Assembly (NCBI GenBank): GCA_031280065.1 | Contig: JAITHH010000259.1 | Span: 1-5,937, forward strand | Source: Treponema sp. | GTDB lineage: Bacteria > Spirochaetota > Spirochaetia > Treponematales > Breznakiellaceae | DNA length: 5,937 nt | Direction: 5' to 3' | Part shown: positions 1 to 5,797 of the stretch, one piece after another | Layout of the letters: each line of letters opens with the position of its first letter | How positions within the stretch are numbered: the stretch's first letter is position 1 | Notes under the pieces: model-generated | What the model was told of the DNA's origin: nothing | Databases searched by the model: none | The model's input: only the letters and a program-made list of their open reading frames with translations | Made by a program: the position numbers and the translations under genes

Positions 1-747
1 CAGCTCCTCCGCCTCCTCGCGGGAAAAACGCAGCCCGCCCAGAACATGCCGCTCAAAGGATTCGCAGCACAGGGGCGCCGCTTTCCGGGCCAGATCAAAG
101 AGCGTTTGGGCGTAGAGCCGTATCTCCTTCTGCGCGTGGGCATCCAGCCGCAGTTCCAGAAAGTGAAAGAGATTATGCAGATCGATCTGCCAGTACCACT
201 GGGTATACAGCGAAAGGGGCAGATTGATACGGGCCAGCTCCCGCGCAAGCCCCGCGTCAATCATCGAGGCGTAGGCGGTATACGCCCGCTTCTGTTCGGA
301 CGCAAAGGCCGTGCGGAATTCCTCCGCCCGGGCAGGGTCAAGCGCTTCACCGGCGCGGCCCTGCTTGTTATCGCCGCTCTGGAGGGCCAGGTCCTCCGGC
401 CCGGGCAGGTAGAATTCATCCTTCATTACTGAATAGCGGCCCGAAATCTCGTTTACCCGCGCGGTCCGGTGGCGGATCCACTGACGGGCCACGAAGATAG
501 GCAGCTTGATATGAAACGTCAGCACCACCTGCTCAAACGGGGAACTGTGCCCGTTCCGCATAAGGTAATCGATAAGTCCCGCATCCTCGCGGTAACTCCT
601 CGTGCCCGCGCCGTAGGACACCCGCGCCGCCTCCACCACCCGCTGGTCCCCGCCCAGGTAGTCCACCAGCCGCACAAAGCCCTTGTTCAGCACCGGATAT
701 TCCCGGTCCAGCGCCGCCTCCGCCTCACTTACCACACAATGCGCCAT
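1..747 (-). CDS. thyX: Flavin-dependent thymidylate synthase ThyX (3' end outside window)
   Basis: ThyX makes dTMP from dUMP using methylene-tetrahydrofolate as carbon donor and FAD/NADPH as reductant, replacing ThyA. I translated 249 codons from ATG 747 to base 1 without a stop, so the C-terminus is missing. The family signature RHRX7S is intact at residues 92-102 (RHRTARVNEIS), followed by GRYS. Other ThyX hallmarks are HSSPFEQ (67-73), the segment RINLPLSLYTQWYWQ (173-187) and NLFHFLELR (192-200) followed by AQKEIR, the nucleotide- and flavin-binding region. The start is supported by GGGGAGGAAG three bases upstream of the ATG. It is the last visible gene of the operon, 33 nt after the nuclease gene, and is probably co-transcribed with it. 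The product should be cytoplasmic. The family call is near certain. Confidence 0.96.
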   Translation of the reverse strand, partial: MAHCVVSEAEAALDREYPVLNKGFVRLVDYLGGDQRVVEAARVSYGAGTRSYREDAGLIDYLMRNGHSSPFEQVVLTFHIKLPIFVARQWIRHRTARVNEISGRYSVMKDEFYLPGPEDLALQSGDNKQGRAGEALDPARAEEFRTAFASEQKRAYTAYASMIDAGLARELARINLPLSLYTQWYWQIDLHNLFHFLELRLDAHAQKEIRLYAQTLFDLARKAAPLCCESFERHVLGGLRFSREEAEEL

Positions 748-780
748 CGTCTTCCTCCCCCGCAATTCAGCGGCCGTAAT

Positions 781-1533
781 TCATTCATTCCACAAACCCC
801 GCTTGGCGCCCCGCGCTTCCTGCTCCAGGGCGCGGAATTCCTCCAAAAACTGGAAGGCAAAGCGCGTGTAAGCGTGCCCATAGCCCCCCCGAATCAGGGC
901 GGCGTTGAAGCAGTCCCCGTCTCCCGTATAGATATAGGCCAAAAGCCGCCCGTACCGGTCCCGGAAGTCCCAGTCAAAGGCCAGATACACCGTCCGCCCC
1001 AAGAGCCGCGTCTTGGTAAACTCGCTCGCCTCCCGGCCAAAACGCTCCACCGGACGGGAGGGATGCACGGTTTCAGGGGTATCCACGCCGATGAGCCGGA
1101 TCGTTTCAGTTTCCCGCAAGCCGCCCTGGGGACCGGTAATGCGGACCTTCACCGTGTCGCCGTCAACATGGCCCGTAACTTCGGCCTTGGTCATCCGGCG
1201 AATGTCCCCCGCGGCGTACCGGGCAAGCCCCGCCTCGTTCACCCGGTACAGCGGGGAGGGTTCCTCGCGGACGGGAGCGGCGGCGGCGGACGGCGCGCCC
1301 GGTTCAGGAGGGCGGCATACCGTGCAGGGACCGTAACCGGCGCGTATGGCGGCGGAAAGGGACAGGGCGCTTTTCGAGCTGCGGAGCGAGGAGCAGGTCT
1401 CGCGGTGGTACTTCGAGCCGGTGTTGGTAACAAAGACGGCGGGGTCTTCGGCGGCGGCGGGGAGGAGCAGGATAAAGCAGAAGAGCGCGAAGGGACCGGC
1501 CCCTCCGCGCCGCCCCTGAAAAAGGCCCGGCAT
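781..1533 (-). CDS. Exported staphylococcal-nuclease-like (SNase/TNase) protein with N-terminal His-Cys module
   Basis: This is a probable secreted Ca-dependent phosphodiesterase of the thermonuclease family, 250 residues. An arginine-containing N-terminus, a hydrophobic core (about 15-25) and AAA-ED near 27-30 form a likely signal peptide. A small module follows with H43, C47, C70 and C73 (HxxxC...CxxC), a plausible metal site often found beside SNase domains. The SNase domain spans about 115-250. Residues matching the S. aureus active site are all present: DGDT (D124, D126), R146, DTPET (D151, T152, E154) and YGR (R196), and it ends in GLW. Activity is therefore expected. No Shine-Dalgarno is visible; the ATG lies one base after the lgt stop (TGATATG), so translation is probably coupled to lgt. 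The true substrate (DNA or RNA, free or cell-associated) cannot be told from sequence. Confidence 0.93.
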   Translation of the reverse strand: MPGLFQGRRGGAGPFALFCFILLLPAAAEDPAVFVTNTGSKYHRETCSSLRSSKSALSLSAAIRAGYGPCTVCRPPEPGAPSAAAAPVREEPSPLYRVNEAGLARYAAGDIRRMTKAEVTGHVDGDTVKVRITGPQGGLRETETIRLIGVDTPETVHPSRPVERFGREASEFTKTRLLGRTVYLAFDWDFRDRYGRLLAYIYTGDGDCFNAALIRGGYGHAYTRFAFQFLEEFRALEQEARGAKRGLWNE

Positions 1534-1534
1534 A

Positions 1535-2572
1535 TCAGCGGCGTTTCCGCAGTTTGCGGCGGAGTTTGCGGGCTTCTTTCCGGTCTGGCCGCTTGGGAGC
1601 GGGCGCGGCGGAATCCAGATAGACCAGAACCGGCTCGTTGTTGGGCAGGCGCGAGGCGATGAGCAGCCACAAGAGGCCCGCCGCGATCATGAGGAAGCAG
1701 AGAATTTGGCCGGTGGTGAAATTCCACAGGGATGAAAACAGCGCCGGAGGTACGCCGTTTGGCGCGAACTCGATCCGGTAGCCCAAGTCCGCATCCGGCT
1801 CGCGGAAGTATTCCAGGATAAAGCGGATAAACCCATACCCCGCCAGGTACAGGCCGCTCAAAAATCCCTTAAAGGGCTTCCGGTTCCGGCAGAGCCAGAT
1901 GATGAGCCACAGCGCCACGCCCTCGAACAGGGCTTCGTAAAGCTGCGAAGGATGCCGGGGCAGGTTCAGCATGGCCGCGCTGTCAGGGATGGGAATCCCC
2001 GTCCGCTCCGCAATCTCCCGTACCCAGGCTTCCCCGGCGGAGAAACGCTGGGCGCTGGGGAAGATCATGCCCAGCGGTCCCGCGGTTACCCTGCCGTACA
2101 GCTCCCCGTTGGCAAAGTTGCCCAGCCGCCCAAAGGTATAGCCCAGGGGAATGCTGGCCGCGTACATATCGCCGATTTCGCGGTAATCAAAACGCTTGAC
2201 CGTAGAATAGATGACAATCGCCAGGATGCCGCCGATCACGCCGCCGTGGTAACTCATGCCCGCAAGCCCGGTGAACTGCCCGTTGCGGAACGGCCAGATG
2301 ATCAGCCACGGCTGGCGCAGGTAGATGTCGCTGGTCTCGTATACCAGGGTGGCGAAGAGCCGGGCGCCGAGGAGCAGGGCGAATATACCCCAGCCGAAAA
2401 GCCCGGACAGCTCATCATCGGTCATAGGGAAACGCCGTTCCCGGATTTGTCTGCGGTAGAGCAGGTAGGCGGCGCCGAAGGCCGCGAAGTACATGAGCCC
2501 GTACCAGCGGATAGGCAGGCCGGGAATGATCTCCGGCTTGAGCCAGGGAGGATACAGTACGGCTAATCGCAT
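1535..2572 (-). CDS. lgt: Phosphatidylglycerol-prolipoprotein diacylglyceryl transferase Lgt
   Basis: Lgt is an inner-membrane enzyme that moves diacylglycerol from phosphatidylglycerol to the lipobox cysteine of prolipoproteins, the first lipoprotein maturation step. The family signature GRLGNFANGELYGR is at 148-161. The essential His motif SYHGG (H109), RHPSQLYEALFEG (206-218) and RFILEYFREPD (250-260) are also intact, and hydrophobic segments fit the usual seven-helix layout. At 345 residues it is longer than many Lgt proteins, partly because of a strongly basic C-terminal tail (about 327-345, KR/RRK-rich), presumably cytosolic. I chose ATG 2572 because GAGG lies five bases upstream; an in-frame GTG at 2578 (two more residues) is a possible alternative. 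It begins 24 nt after the ATPase gene and ends one base before the nuclease gene. Confidence 0.97.
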   Translation of the reverse strand: MRLAVLYPPWLKPEIIPGLPIRWYGLMYFAAFGAAYLLYRRQIRERRFPMTDDELSGLFGWGIFALLLGARLFATLVYETSDIYLRQPWLIIWPFRNGQFTGLAGMSYHGGVIGGILAIVIYSTVKRFDYREIGDMYAASIPLGYTFGRLGNFANGELYGRVTAGPLGMIFPSAQRFSAGEAWVREIAERTGIPIPDSAAMLNLPRHPSQLYEALFEGVALWLIIWLCRNRKPFKGFLSGLYLAGYGFIRFILEYFREPDADLGYRIEFAPNGVPPALFSSLWNFTTGQILCFLMIAAGLLWLLIASRLPNNEPVLVYLDSAAPAPKRPDRKEARKLRRKLRKRR

Positions 2573-2596
2573 GAGCACCTCATCCCGCGAGCCTGG

Positions 2597-3742
2597 TCAG
2601 GGCTTAAAGCCCTGGGCCAAGGCCTTGGAAAGTTTGAGTTTAAGGAAATTATTTTCCTTTTTCAGCTTTGAAATTTCAATTTGCTGGGACTTCACCGTTT
2701 CCAGCAGGTCCCCCTGGGTCAGCGCCCCGGAGTGCAGGAGTTCTTCCACGTATTCGGCTTTGTTTTCAAAGTCAATCTCCGCCTCCATTGCGGCCTCTTG
2801 GAAGCTCTCGTCGATTTCCTGCTGGTTCAGGGCGAATTCCTCCTCCTTGGCGCCGAGTATCTTATCGGCGATCCGGTAGATGCCCTGGGCCAGGATGGAC
2901 TGCGGCTTGTAGAGCACGATGGGCAGCCGGGAGGCCAAGGCCGTGTCCTGCAAGCCGTCCCGGTAGAGCGCCCCCAGGTGTTCTATCTTGATGCCCAGGT
3001 ATTCCTCGCAGGAGCGCCGTATCTTCAGGGCGACATCGCCGTCTTTGGGGTCGCCGATCATGTTCATGATCAGCCGGGGATGAAAATGCCGCACCTTTTC
3101 CGTGTATTTTTGAAAAGACGCCGGGTCCAGCCGCTCGATTTCCTTCAATAATTGGGGAATGTAGAGCTTCTGATGGCTGGCGCCGTCTTTCCGGGTCTGC
3201 TCCAGATAGGTATACGCGCCGGTTCCCTTGGTGAACAGCGTATACATGAGCCTGAACGCGGAGTTTTTAAGGAACACATAGGCGTTGAGGATGGCGGTTA
3301 CCGCCGGGGCGCTGACGATGATCCCCTGGCCTGAGAGGAGGAAGAAGTCCAGGATGGATTGATGCGTACCGGCTCCCAGGTCCAGGATCAGGATGTCGGT
3401 GTCTTTTTCAAGGCCCAACAGCCGCTTGATCAGCATTCTGCGCTGGGTGGGCTTGAGGTTGGCCATGCCGGGAATTTCGCCGTCCCCAGGGATGAAGCGA
3501 AGGCCCGGCACGTCGGTATCGGAAATGATCTGGGAGAAATCCGACCGCGTATCGTTCAGGAAGGTGCCGATTCCCGACTTCAAAGCCTGCCGCCCGATGA
3601 CCAGGTGCAGGTTCGACGCGCCCAAGTCCAGATCGGCCAGCACGACCCGCTGTCCGGCCTGGGCAAAGGCCACGGCGAGATTCGCCGCGGCCAGGGATTT
3701 ACCCACTCCTCCTTTACCGCTTGCTATTGGAATTATCCGCAT
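2597..3742 (-). CDS. MinD/ParA (FlhG-like) family P-loop ATPase with C-terminal coiled coil
   Basis: This 381-residue deviant-Walker-A ATPase belongs to the SIMIBI class that positions cell structures or acts as a membrane- or partner-controlled switch. The P-loop GKGGVGKS is at 9-16, with signature lysine K10 and catalytic K15. The switch motif DLDLGASN is at 37-44, and Walker B ILILDLGAG follows with D121. The stretch APAVTAILNAYVFLKN (145-160) resembles the FlhG/MinD subgroup. Beyond the ATPase core (to about 298) there is an acidic segment (299-335) and a heptad-patterned, lysine-rich coiled coil (about 345-376), which is unusual for MinD. ATG 3742 is supported by GGAGG six bases upstream; an in-frame TTG at 3748 is unlikely. 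It starts two bases after the stop of the membrane-protein gene, suggesting a functional pair. Its target is unknown, so no gene symbol is given. Confidence 0.93.
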   Translation of the reverse strand: MRIIPIASGKGGVGKSLAAANLAVAFAQAGQRVVLADLDLGASNLHLVIGRQALKSGIGTFLNDTRSDFSQIISDTDVPGLRFIPGDGEIPGMANLKPTQRRMLIKRLLGLEKDTDILILDLGAGTHQSILDFFLLSGQGIIVSAPAVTAILNAYVFLKNSAFRLMYTLFTKGTGAYTYLEQTRKDGASHQKLYIPQLLKEIERLDPASFQKYTEKVRHFHPRLIMNMIGDPKDGDVALKIRRSCEEYLGIKIEHLGALYRDGLQDTALASRLPIVLYKPQSILAQGIYRIADKILGAKEEEFALNQQEIDESFQEAAMEAEIDFENKAEYVEELLHSGALTQGDLLETVKSQQIEISKLKKENNFLKLKLSKALAQGFKP

Positions 3743-3744
3743 GA

Positions 3745-4191
3745 TCAACCTCCGGGGCTCTGCGCGTCGCCCGGTCTTGCCCGCGCCCCCGCGTTCCGCA
3801 GCAGGAGCGCTCCCGCCGCGGAACCAGCGTCCGCAAGGATGGACAAACCGGCTCCCATGAGCGCCAGCAGCCCTTTGCGATCATGGATCAGGGAAAACAC
3901 GGACGTACTCCGCAGGGAAAAGAAGAGCCATCCCAGGGCGGCGGCCAGCACCACCCCTTTCCCCGCCGCGTAGAGGGCCACATACGTCCGGTACACGGAA
4001 AACCGCCGCCATATAAAGAGGCTCATAAGGGGAAACAGGGCGTTCGGCGCGGCGAGCGTGAGGTAGGGGAAAGCCATTCCCCCGGCGCCGTTCATGGAAG
4101 GCATGGCGGACACCATAAAACCGACAAGGGCCAGCAAACGGACGCAATCATAATAGAAAACAAGCGCCCTCAGGGGCCGGTAGACTTCCAT
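3745..4191 (-). CDS. Small polytopic membrane protein of unknown function, first gene of the operon
   Basis: I do not recognise a named family. The 148-residue product has about four hydrophobic segments (roughly 10-30, 42-61, 70-92 and 106-131). Basic clusters (RPLR, WRRF, HDRK, and an Arg-rich tail rich in Ala, Gly and Pro) lie between or after them, as expected for an inner-membrane protein. The stop is two bases before the ATG of the MinD-like ATPase, so the two are probably made together, and this protein may be the membrane partner of that ATPase (inference). I prefer ATG 4191 because it lies seven bases after a good -10 box. The frame can be extended to TTG 4227, but that codon is part of the predicted -35 hexamer and has no ribosome-binding site. 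With ATG 4191 the message would be leaderless. Confidence 0.75.
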   Translation of the reverse strand: MEVYRPLRALVFYYDCVRLLALVGFMVSAMPSMNGAGGMAFPYLTLAAPNALFPLMSLFIWRRFSVYRTYVALYAAGKGVVLAAALGWLFFSLRSTSVFSLIHDRKGLLALMGAGLSILADAGSAAGALLLRNAGARARPGDAQSPGG

Positions 4192-4198
4192 ACATAAA

Positions 4199-4227
4199 AA
4201 TCTAAAGAGCTGCGGGGAGAGGGTCAA
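4199..4227 (-). promoter_or_regulatory. Sigma70-type promoter of the lgt/thyX operon
   Basis: On the minus strand, TTGACC (4227-4222) is followed after exactly 17 nt by TAGATT (4204-4199), matching the -35/-10 consensus at 5/6 and 4/6. The predicted start of transcription (about 4192) coincides with the first ATG of the operon (4191), and there is no Shine-Dalgarno. The match was made by eye and is not experimental. Confidence 0.55.
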
Positions 4228-4241
4228 GGGGGCAGGGAGCC

Positions 4242-4346
4242 ACTCTCGGATTCCACGCCGCCCGTCTGGTGGAGCTGATGGAGAAGCGCGGGGTGGTTGG
4301 TCCGGCCCAAGGTTCCAAGCCCCGCGAGCTGCTCCGGGGGAGCTGA
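4242..4346 (+). pseudogene. ftsK: 3' remnant of ftsK (last 34 codons, gamma-domain end)
   Basis: On the plus strand, codons from 4242 to the TGA at 4344-4346 read TLGFHAARLVELM, then EKRGVVGPAQGSKPRELL, ending in RGS. This is the very conserved end of the FtsK/SpoIIIE gamma winged-helix domain, which binds the KOPS polarity signals. Upstream of about 4242 none of the three plus frames continues FtsK, and the head of the minus-strand operon (4191) occupies the place where the motor domain should be. The fragment is therefore a cut-off 3' end, left by a deletion or rearrangement, and cannot work alone. A functional ftsK is expected elsewhere. A GC-rich 5-bp hairpin (GCTCC GGG GGAGC, 4331-4343) lies just before its stop. 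Confidence 0.75.
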
Positions 4347-4362
4347 CGGGGGCCGAAGCGCC

Positions 4363-4449
4363 GTGCTGCTTCTCCGCGTTATGAGGAAGCGACAGCGGGC
4401 AGATACAGACCTGTTATATGAAGTATCCCCCTACATTGTTTTATTCTGA
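4363..4449 (+). pseudogene. Possible 5' stub of a host gene cut by the AT-rich island
   Basis: A short plus-strand frame begins 16 nt after the ftsK remnant (GTG 4363, or ATG 4381). It reads MRKRQRADTDLLYEVSPY from the ATG, then ends at TGA 4447-4449. The first half is GC-rich like the flanking chromosome; the second half already lies in AT-rich sequence and runs over the end of the converging minus-strand gene. That pattern would fit a truncated host gene. A GGGGG stretch lies about ten bases before the GTG. I see no family match and the frame is short, so this is only a suggestion. Confidence 0.2.
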
Positions 4450-4838
4450 ATTTTGACAACGGGTAAAATCTTTAAAGTTTTTTTTATACAATATTCAGGA
4501 TTCTTAACTTTTATATTAAAAGTCAAGTCCCCTTCATTTTGTAAAATCAAACCATTGAATTCTAATATTAATCGAGTAGATTTACTACTTTGAAAATTAA
4601 TATTAGCCGGCATTGGAGGAACAATGATTCTGGAATTTTGTACTACAGTCATTTCGGCTTCATAAACATCTTGCGTATCATTCTCTTTGTCAAAAACACA
4701 CACAAGTGTTATATTCGGTATAACCATTGGAAGCCCAATTGGTTGGATTACACCTTCAAATAAATTGATCAAAGAAATCATATTGACTCTTGAATCGATT
4801 ATTGCCTTCTCGCACAAGAAAACACCTGTTTCTTTCAT
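4431..4838 (-). CDS. Hypothetical protein resembling DUF6941, last gene of the AT-rich cassette
   Basis: This 135-residue product has no signal peptide or membrane segment. Its layout resembles the DUF6941 family as I remember it: an N-terminal xFLCEKAxxD segment (7-15), SLINLFEGV (22-30), a Pro-rich strand pattern GLPMVIPNITLVCVF (35-49), then alternating short strands typical of a beta-sandwich. This is a fold-level impression, not a search result, and that family has no established function. Translation is well supported: AGGAGG (4850-4845) lies six bases before the ATG, and the ATG overlaps the stop of the preceding gene (TAATG at 4840-4836), so the two are translationally coupled. The stop is TAG at 4433-4431. 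No terminator hairpin was found downstream on the minus strand. The gene is intact, unlike the first gene of the cassette. Confidence 0.8.
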   Translation of the reverse strand: MKETGVFLCEKAIIDSRVNMISLINLFEGVIQPIGLPMVIPNITLVCVFDKENDTQDVYEAEMTVVQNSRIIVPPMPANINFQSSKSTRLILEFNGLILQNEGDLTFNIKVKNPEYCIKKTLKILPVVKIQNKTM

Positions 4839-5227
4839 TACAAGCCTCCTGTATGCAATATGACTTTCGGTGGTTCATGTTGTACATTTACAACCTGATA
4901 AGTCTCTTTGGACCCGTTATTCACAATTTTAATAACATCTTTTAGAAACATAAAATATTTATAATCAAGATCATCAATAAATGGGTTAGAGAATGAAGTC
5001 TCTAAATAAACTACCAGAATATAAACATACGAAAACCCATATACATTTGTACTTATACATTGTATATGTTCTTTAATTTCATTTATAACCTCATCTTTAT
5101 TATTATGAGATAATTTTAAAATATTCAACACATTTTTTCGCCGCAATCCATCTACAATATAGCCTGGCGTATTAGCAAAAAAGAGTAATTCGTTAATATC
5201 TTTTAAAACTTCTTCTGTAAACCACAT
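4838..5227 (-). CDS. Hypothetical 129-residue protein, middle gene of the AT-rich cassette
   Basis: I do not recognise this protein. It is mostly helical in appearance: an amphipathic N-terminal part (EEVLKDINELLFFAN, 5-19), a charged helix NNKDEVINEIKEHI (42-55), an aromatic and hydrophobic stretch VYGFSYVYILVVYLE (62-76), and a third helix YKYFMFLKDVIKIV (89-102). A Pro-containing tail ends in HTGGL. The hydrophobic stretch is short and mixed, so a cytosolic helical-repeat-like fold is as likely as a membrane anchor. The ATG at 5227 overlaps the stop of the upstream peptidase-like gene (TAATG), and an AGGA lies ten bases upstream. Its own stop overlaps the next ATG the same way, so the three genes form one tightly coupled unit. 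Confidence 0.78.
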   Translation of the reverse strand: MWFTEEVLKDINELLFFANTPGYIVDGLRRKNVLNILKLSHNNKDEVINEIKEHIQCISTNVYGFSYVYILVVYLETSFSNPFIDDLDYKYFMFLKDVIKIVNNGSKETYQVVNVQHEPPKVILHTGGL

Positions 5228-5651
5228 TACTTATCAATCCTATAAAATTCGGTCTTTATATCGCTTGTAAAATAAGGACAATTGTTATATGAGTGAACTA
5301 CTTCACTTCCATTTCCCCATTTACTCAACCTGAATGTGTTATATCTCCGATATTGGTCACATAGAGGATAACATCACCCGGGAAAACATTCTCAATTGTT
5401 ACATTTATATATGAATCATCTCGGAGTATTTTCCGGATTTCACCTGTAGAAAATATCCGTGTTCGTTTTGAAGCAAATGTCAATCCATGACAATTATATA
5501 TTCCACTAGGCTGCGAACGCCAAATAGCTCCACCTCATTTATATAATTTCATATATCGCTCATTATCATGAGTATCTCTATAAGGTAATATACCATTATA
5601 CTGTTCATTTTCAATATGATTATTAAGCCTTGTTGCAAGATCAATCTCCAC
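5227..5651 (-). pseudogene. Broken NlpC/CHAP-like cysteine-peptidase-type gene, first of the AT-rich cassette
   Basis: From GTG 5651 (GGAGG four bases upstream) the frame reads 38 codons (MEIDLATRLNN... to MKLYK) and meets TGA at 5537-5535. The same frame then continues sensibly: GGAIWRSQPSG, NCHGLTFASKRTRI (53-66, counting the TGA as 39), then PGDVILYVTNIGDITHSG (91-108). C54 in NCHG and H106 in THSG are the likely catalytic Cys/His pair of a papain-like NlpC/P60 or CHAP-type fold. At about 5330 the coding frame shifts: the downstream frame reads RLSKWGNGSEVVHSYNNCPY and ends YRIDK with TAA at 5229-5227, overlapping the next ATG. The shift fits loss of 3n+1 bases, probably a small deletion after the HSG strand. 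The gene thus carries a nonsense codon and a frame change, unless these are sequencing errors. Substrate unknown. Confidence 0.7.
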
Positions 5652-5679
5652 AACTCCTCCTTTATCAAACTATTAACTC

Positions 5680-5708
5680 ATTATGCTACTTTAACATTTA
5701 TTTTGCAA
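5680..5708 (-). promoter_or_regulatory. Promoter of the AT-rich cassette
   Basis: On the minus strand, TTGCAA (5708-5703) and CATAAT (5685-5680) are separated by exactly 17 nt and match the sigma70 consensus at 4/6 and 5/6. Transcription would start near 5673, leaving a leader of about 22 nt that holds the GGAGG (5660-5656) before GTG 5651. The AT-rich background makes chance matches more likely, but spacing and position are ideal. Confidence 0.55.
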
Positions 5709-5717
5709 GTACCTTGA

Positions 5718-5742
5718 TATGAAAAGCGTATGGTTTTTCATA
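5718..5742. promoter_or_regulatory. Perfect 8-bp dyad upstream of the cassette promoter (possible operator)
   Basis: TATGAAAA (5718-5725) and TTTTCATA (5735-5742) are perfect inverted repeats around a 9-nt centre. The dyad lies about ten bases upstream of the cassette's -35 box, where an activator or repressor could bind. A terminator is less likely because no T-run follows. Confidence 0.35.
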
Positions 5743-5771
5743 CACAAATAAAATTTTCTCAAAAATTTGTG
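5743..5771. repeat. Second inverted repeat next to the right border of the island
   Basis: CACAAAT (5743-5749) pairs with ATTTGTG (5765-5771). Inside it, TTTT (5754-5757) pairs with AAAA (5761-5764) around CTC, giving an 11-bp stem with a 4-nt A bulge. It directly abuts the first dyad and lies close to the GC-rich border. It could be a protein-binding site, part of a recombination site, or chance in AT-rich DNA. Confidence 0.3.
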
Positions 5772-5797
5772 GATATTTCGCCTAACTAACCTATATT

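Larger units (their letters stand above)
4412..5797. other. AT-rich genomic island (likely horizontally acquired)
   Basis: Base composition changes abruptly from GC-rich to strongly AT-rich near 4412 and back near 5798. Genes inside use AT-ending codons (ATA, AAT, TTA, AAA), unlike the GC-ending codons of the lgt/thyX operon. The island contains one coherent minus-strand cassette with its own promoter, and gene fragments on both flanks. No integrase or transposase gene and no convincing direct repeats at the borders were found, so the insertion mechanism is unknown and the borders are approximate. Confidence 0.7.

Noticed and set aside
469..1662. Long plus-strand open frame (397 codons)
   Set aside because: It lies antisense to thyX, the nuclease and the end of lgt, all of which have clear motifs. 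Its translation is Arg/Pro/Gly-rich without any domain, as expected for a shadow frame in GC-rich DNA.
1239..1727. Minus-strand open frame overlapping the lgt/nuclease junction
   Set aside because: It is out of frame with both recognised genes on the same strand, has Pro/Ser/Arg-rich low-complexity translation and no start signal.
1952..2566. Plus-strand open frame opposite lgt
   Set aside because: Lgt on the other strand has all family motifs; this frame shows no recognisable domain and no ribosome-binding site.
2681..3151. Plus-strand open frames opposite the ATPase gene
   Set aside because: They mirror the codon periodicity of the MinD-like gene; none has a motif of its own.
4356..4373. 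GAAGC...GCTTC hairpin after the ftsK remnant as a terminator
   Set aside because: A 5-bp stem with an 8-nt loop and no T-run on either strand.
5325..5537. TGA read as tryptophan or glycine (alternative code or selenocysteine) in the peptidase-like gene
   Set aside because: Four other genes in the window end with TGA. The second in-frame TGA (5327-5325) lies just where the frame must change anyway, and no selenocysteine stem-loop is evident. Decay or sequence error is simpler. Kept only as something for reads to settle.
4412..5797. Insertion sequence or prophage with its own integrase or transposase
   Set aside because: No DDE, tyrosine- or serine-recombinase frame is present and no terminal inverted repeats match across the two borders, so I call it only an island.
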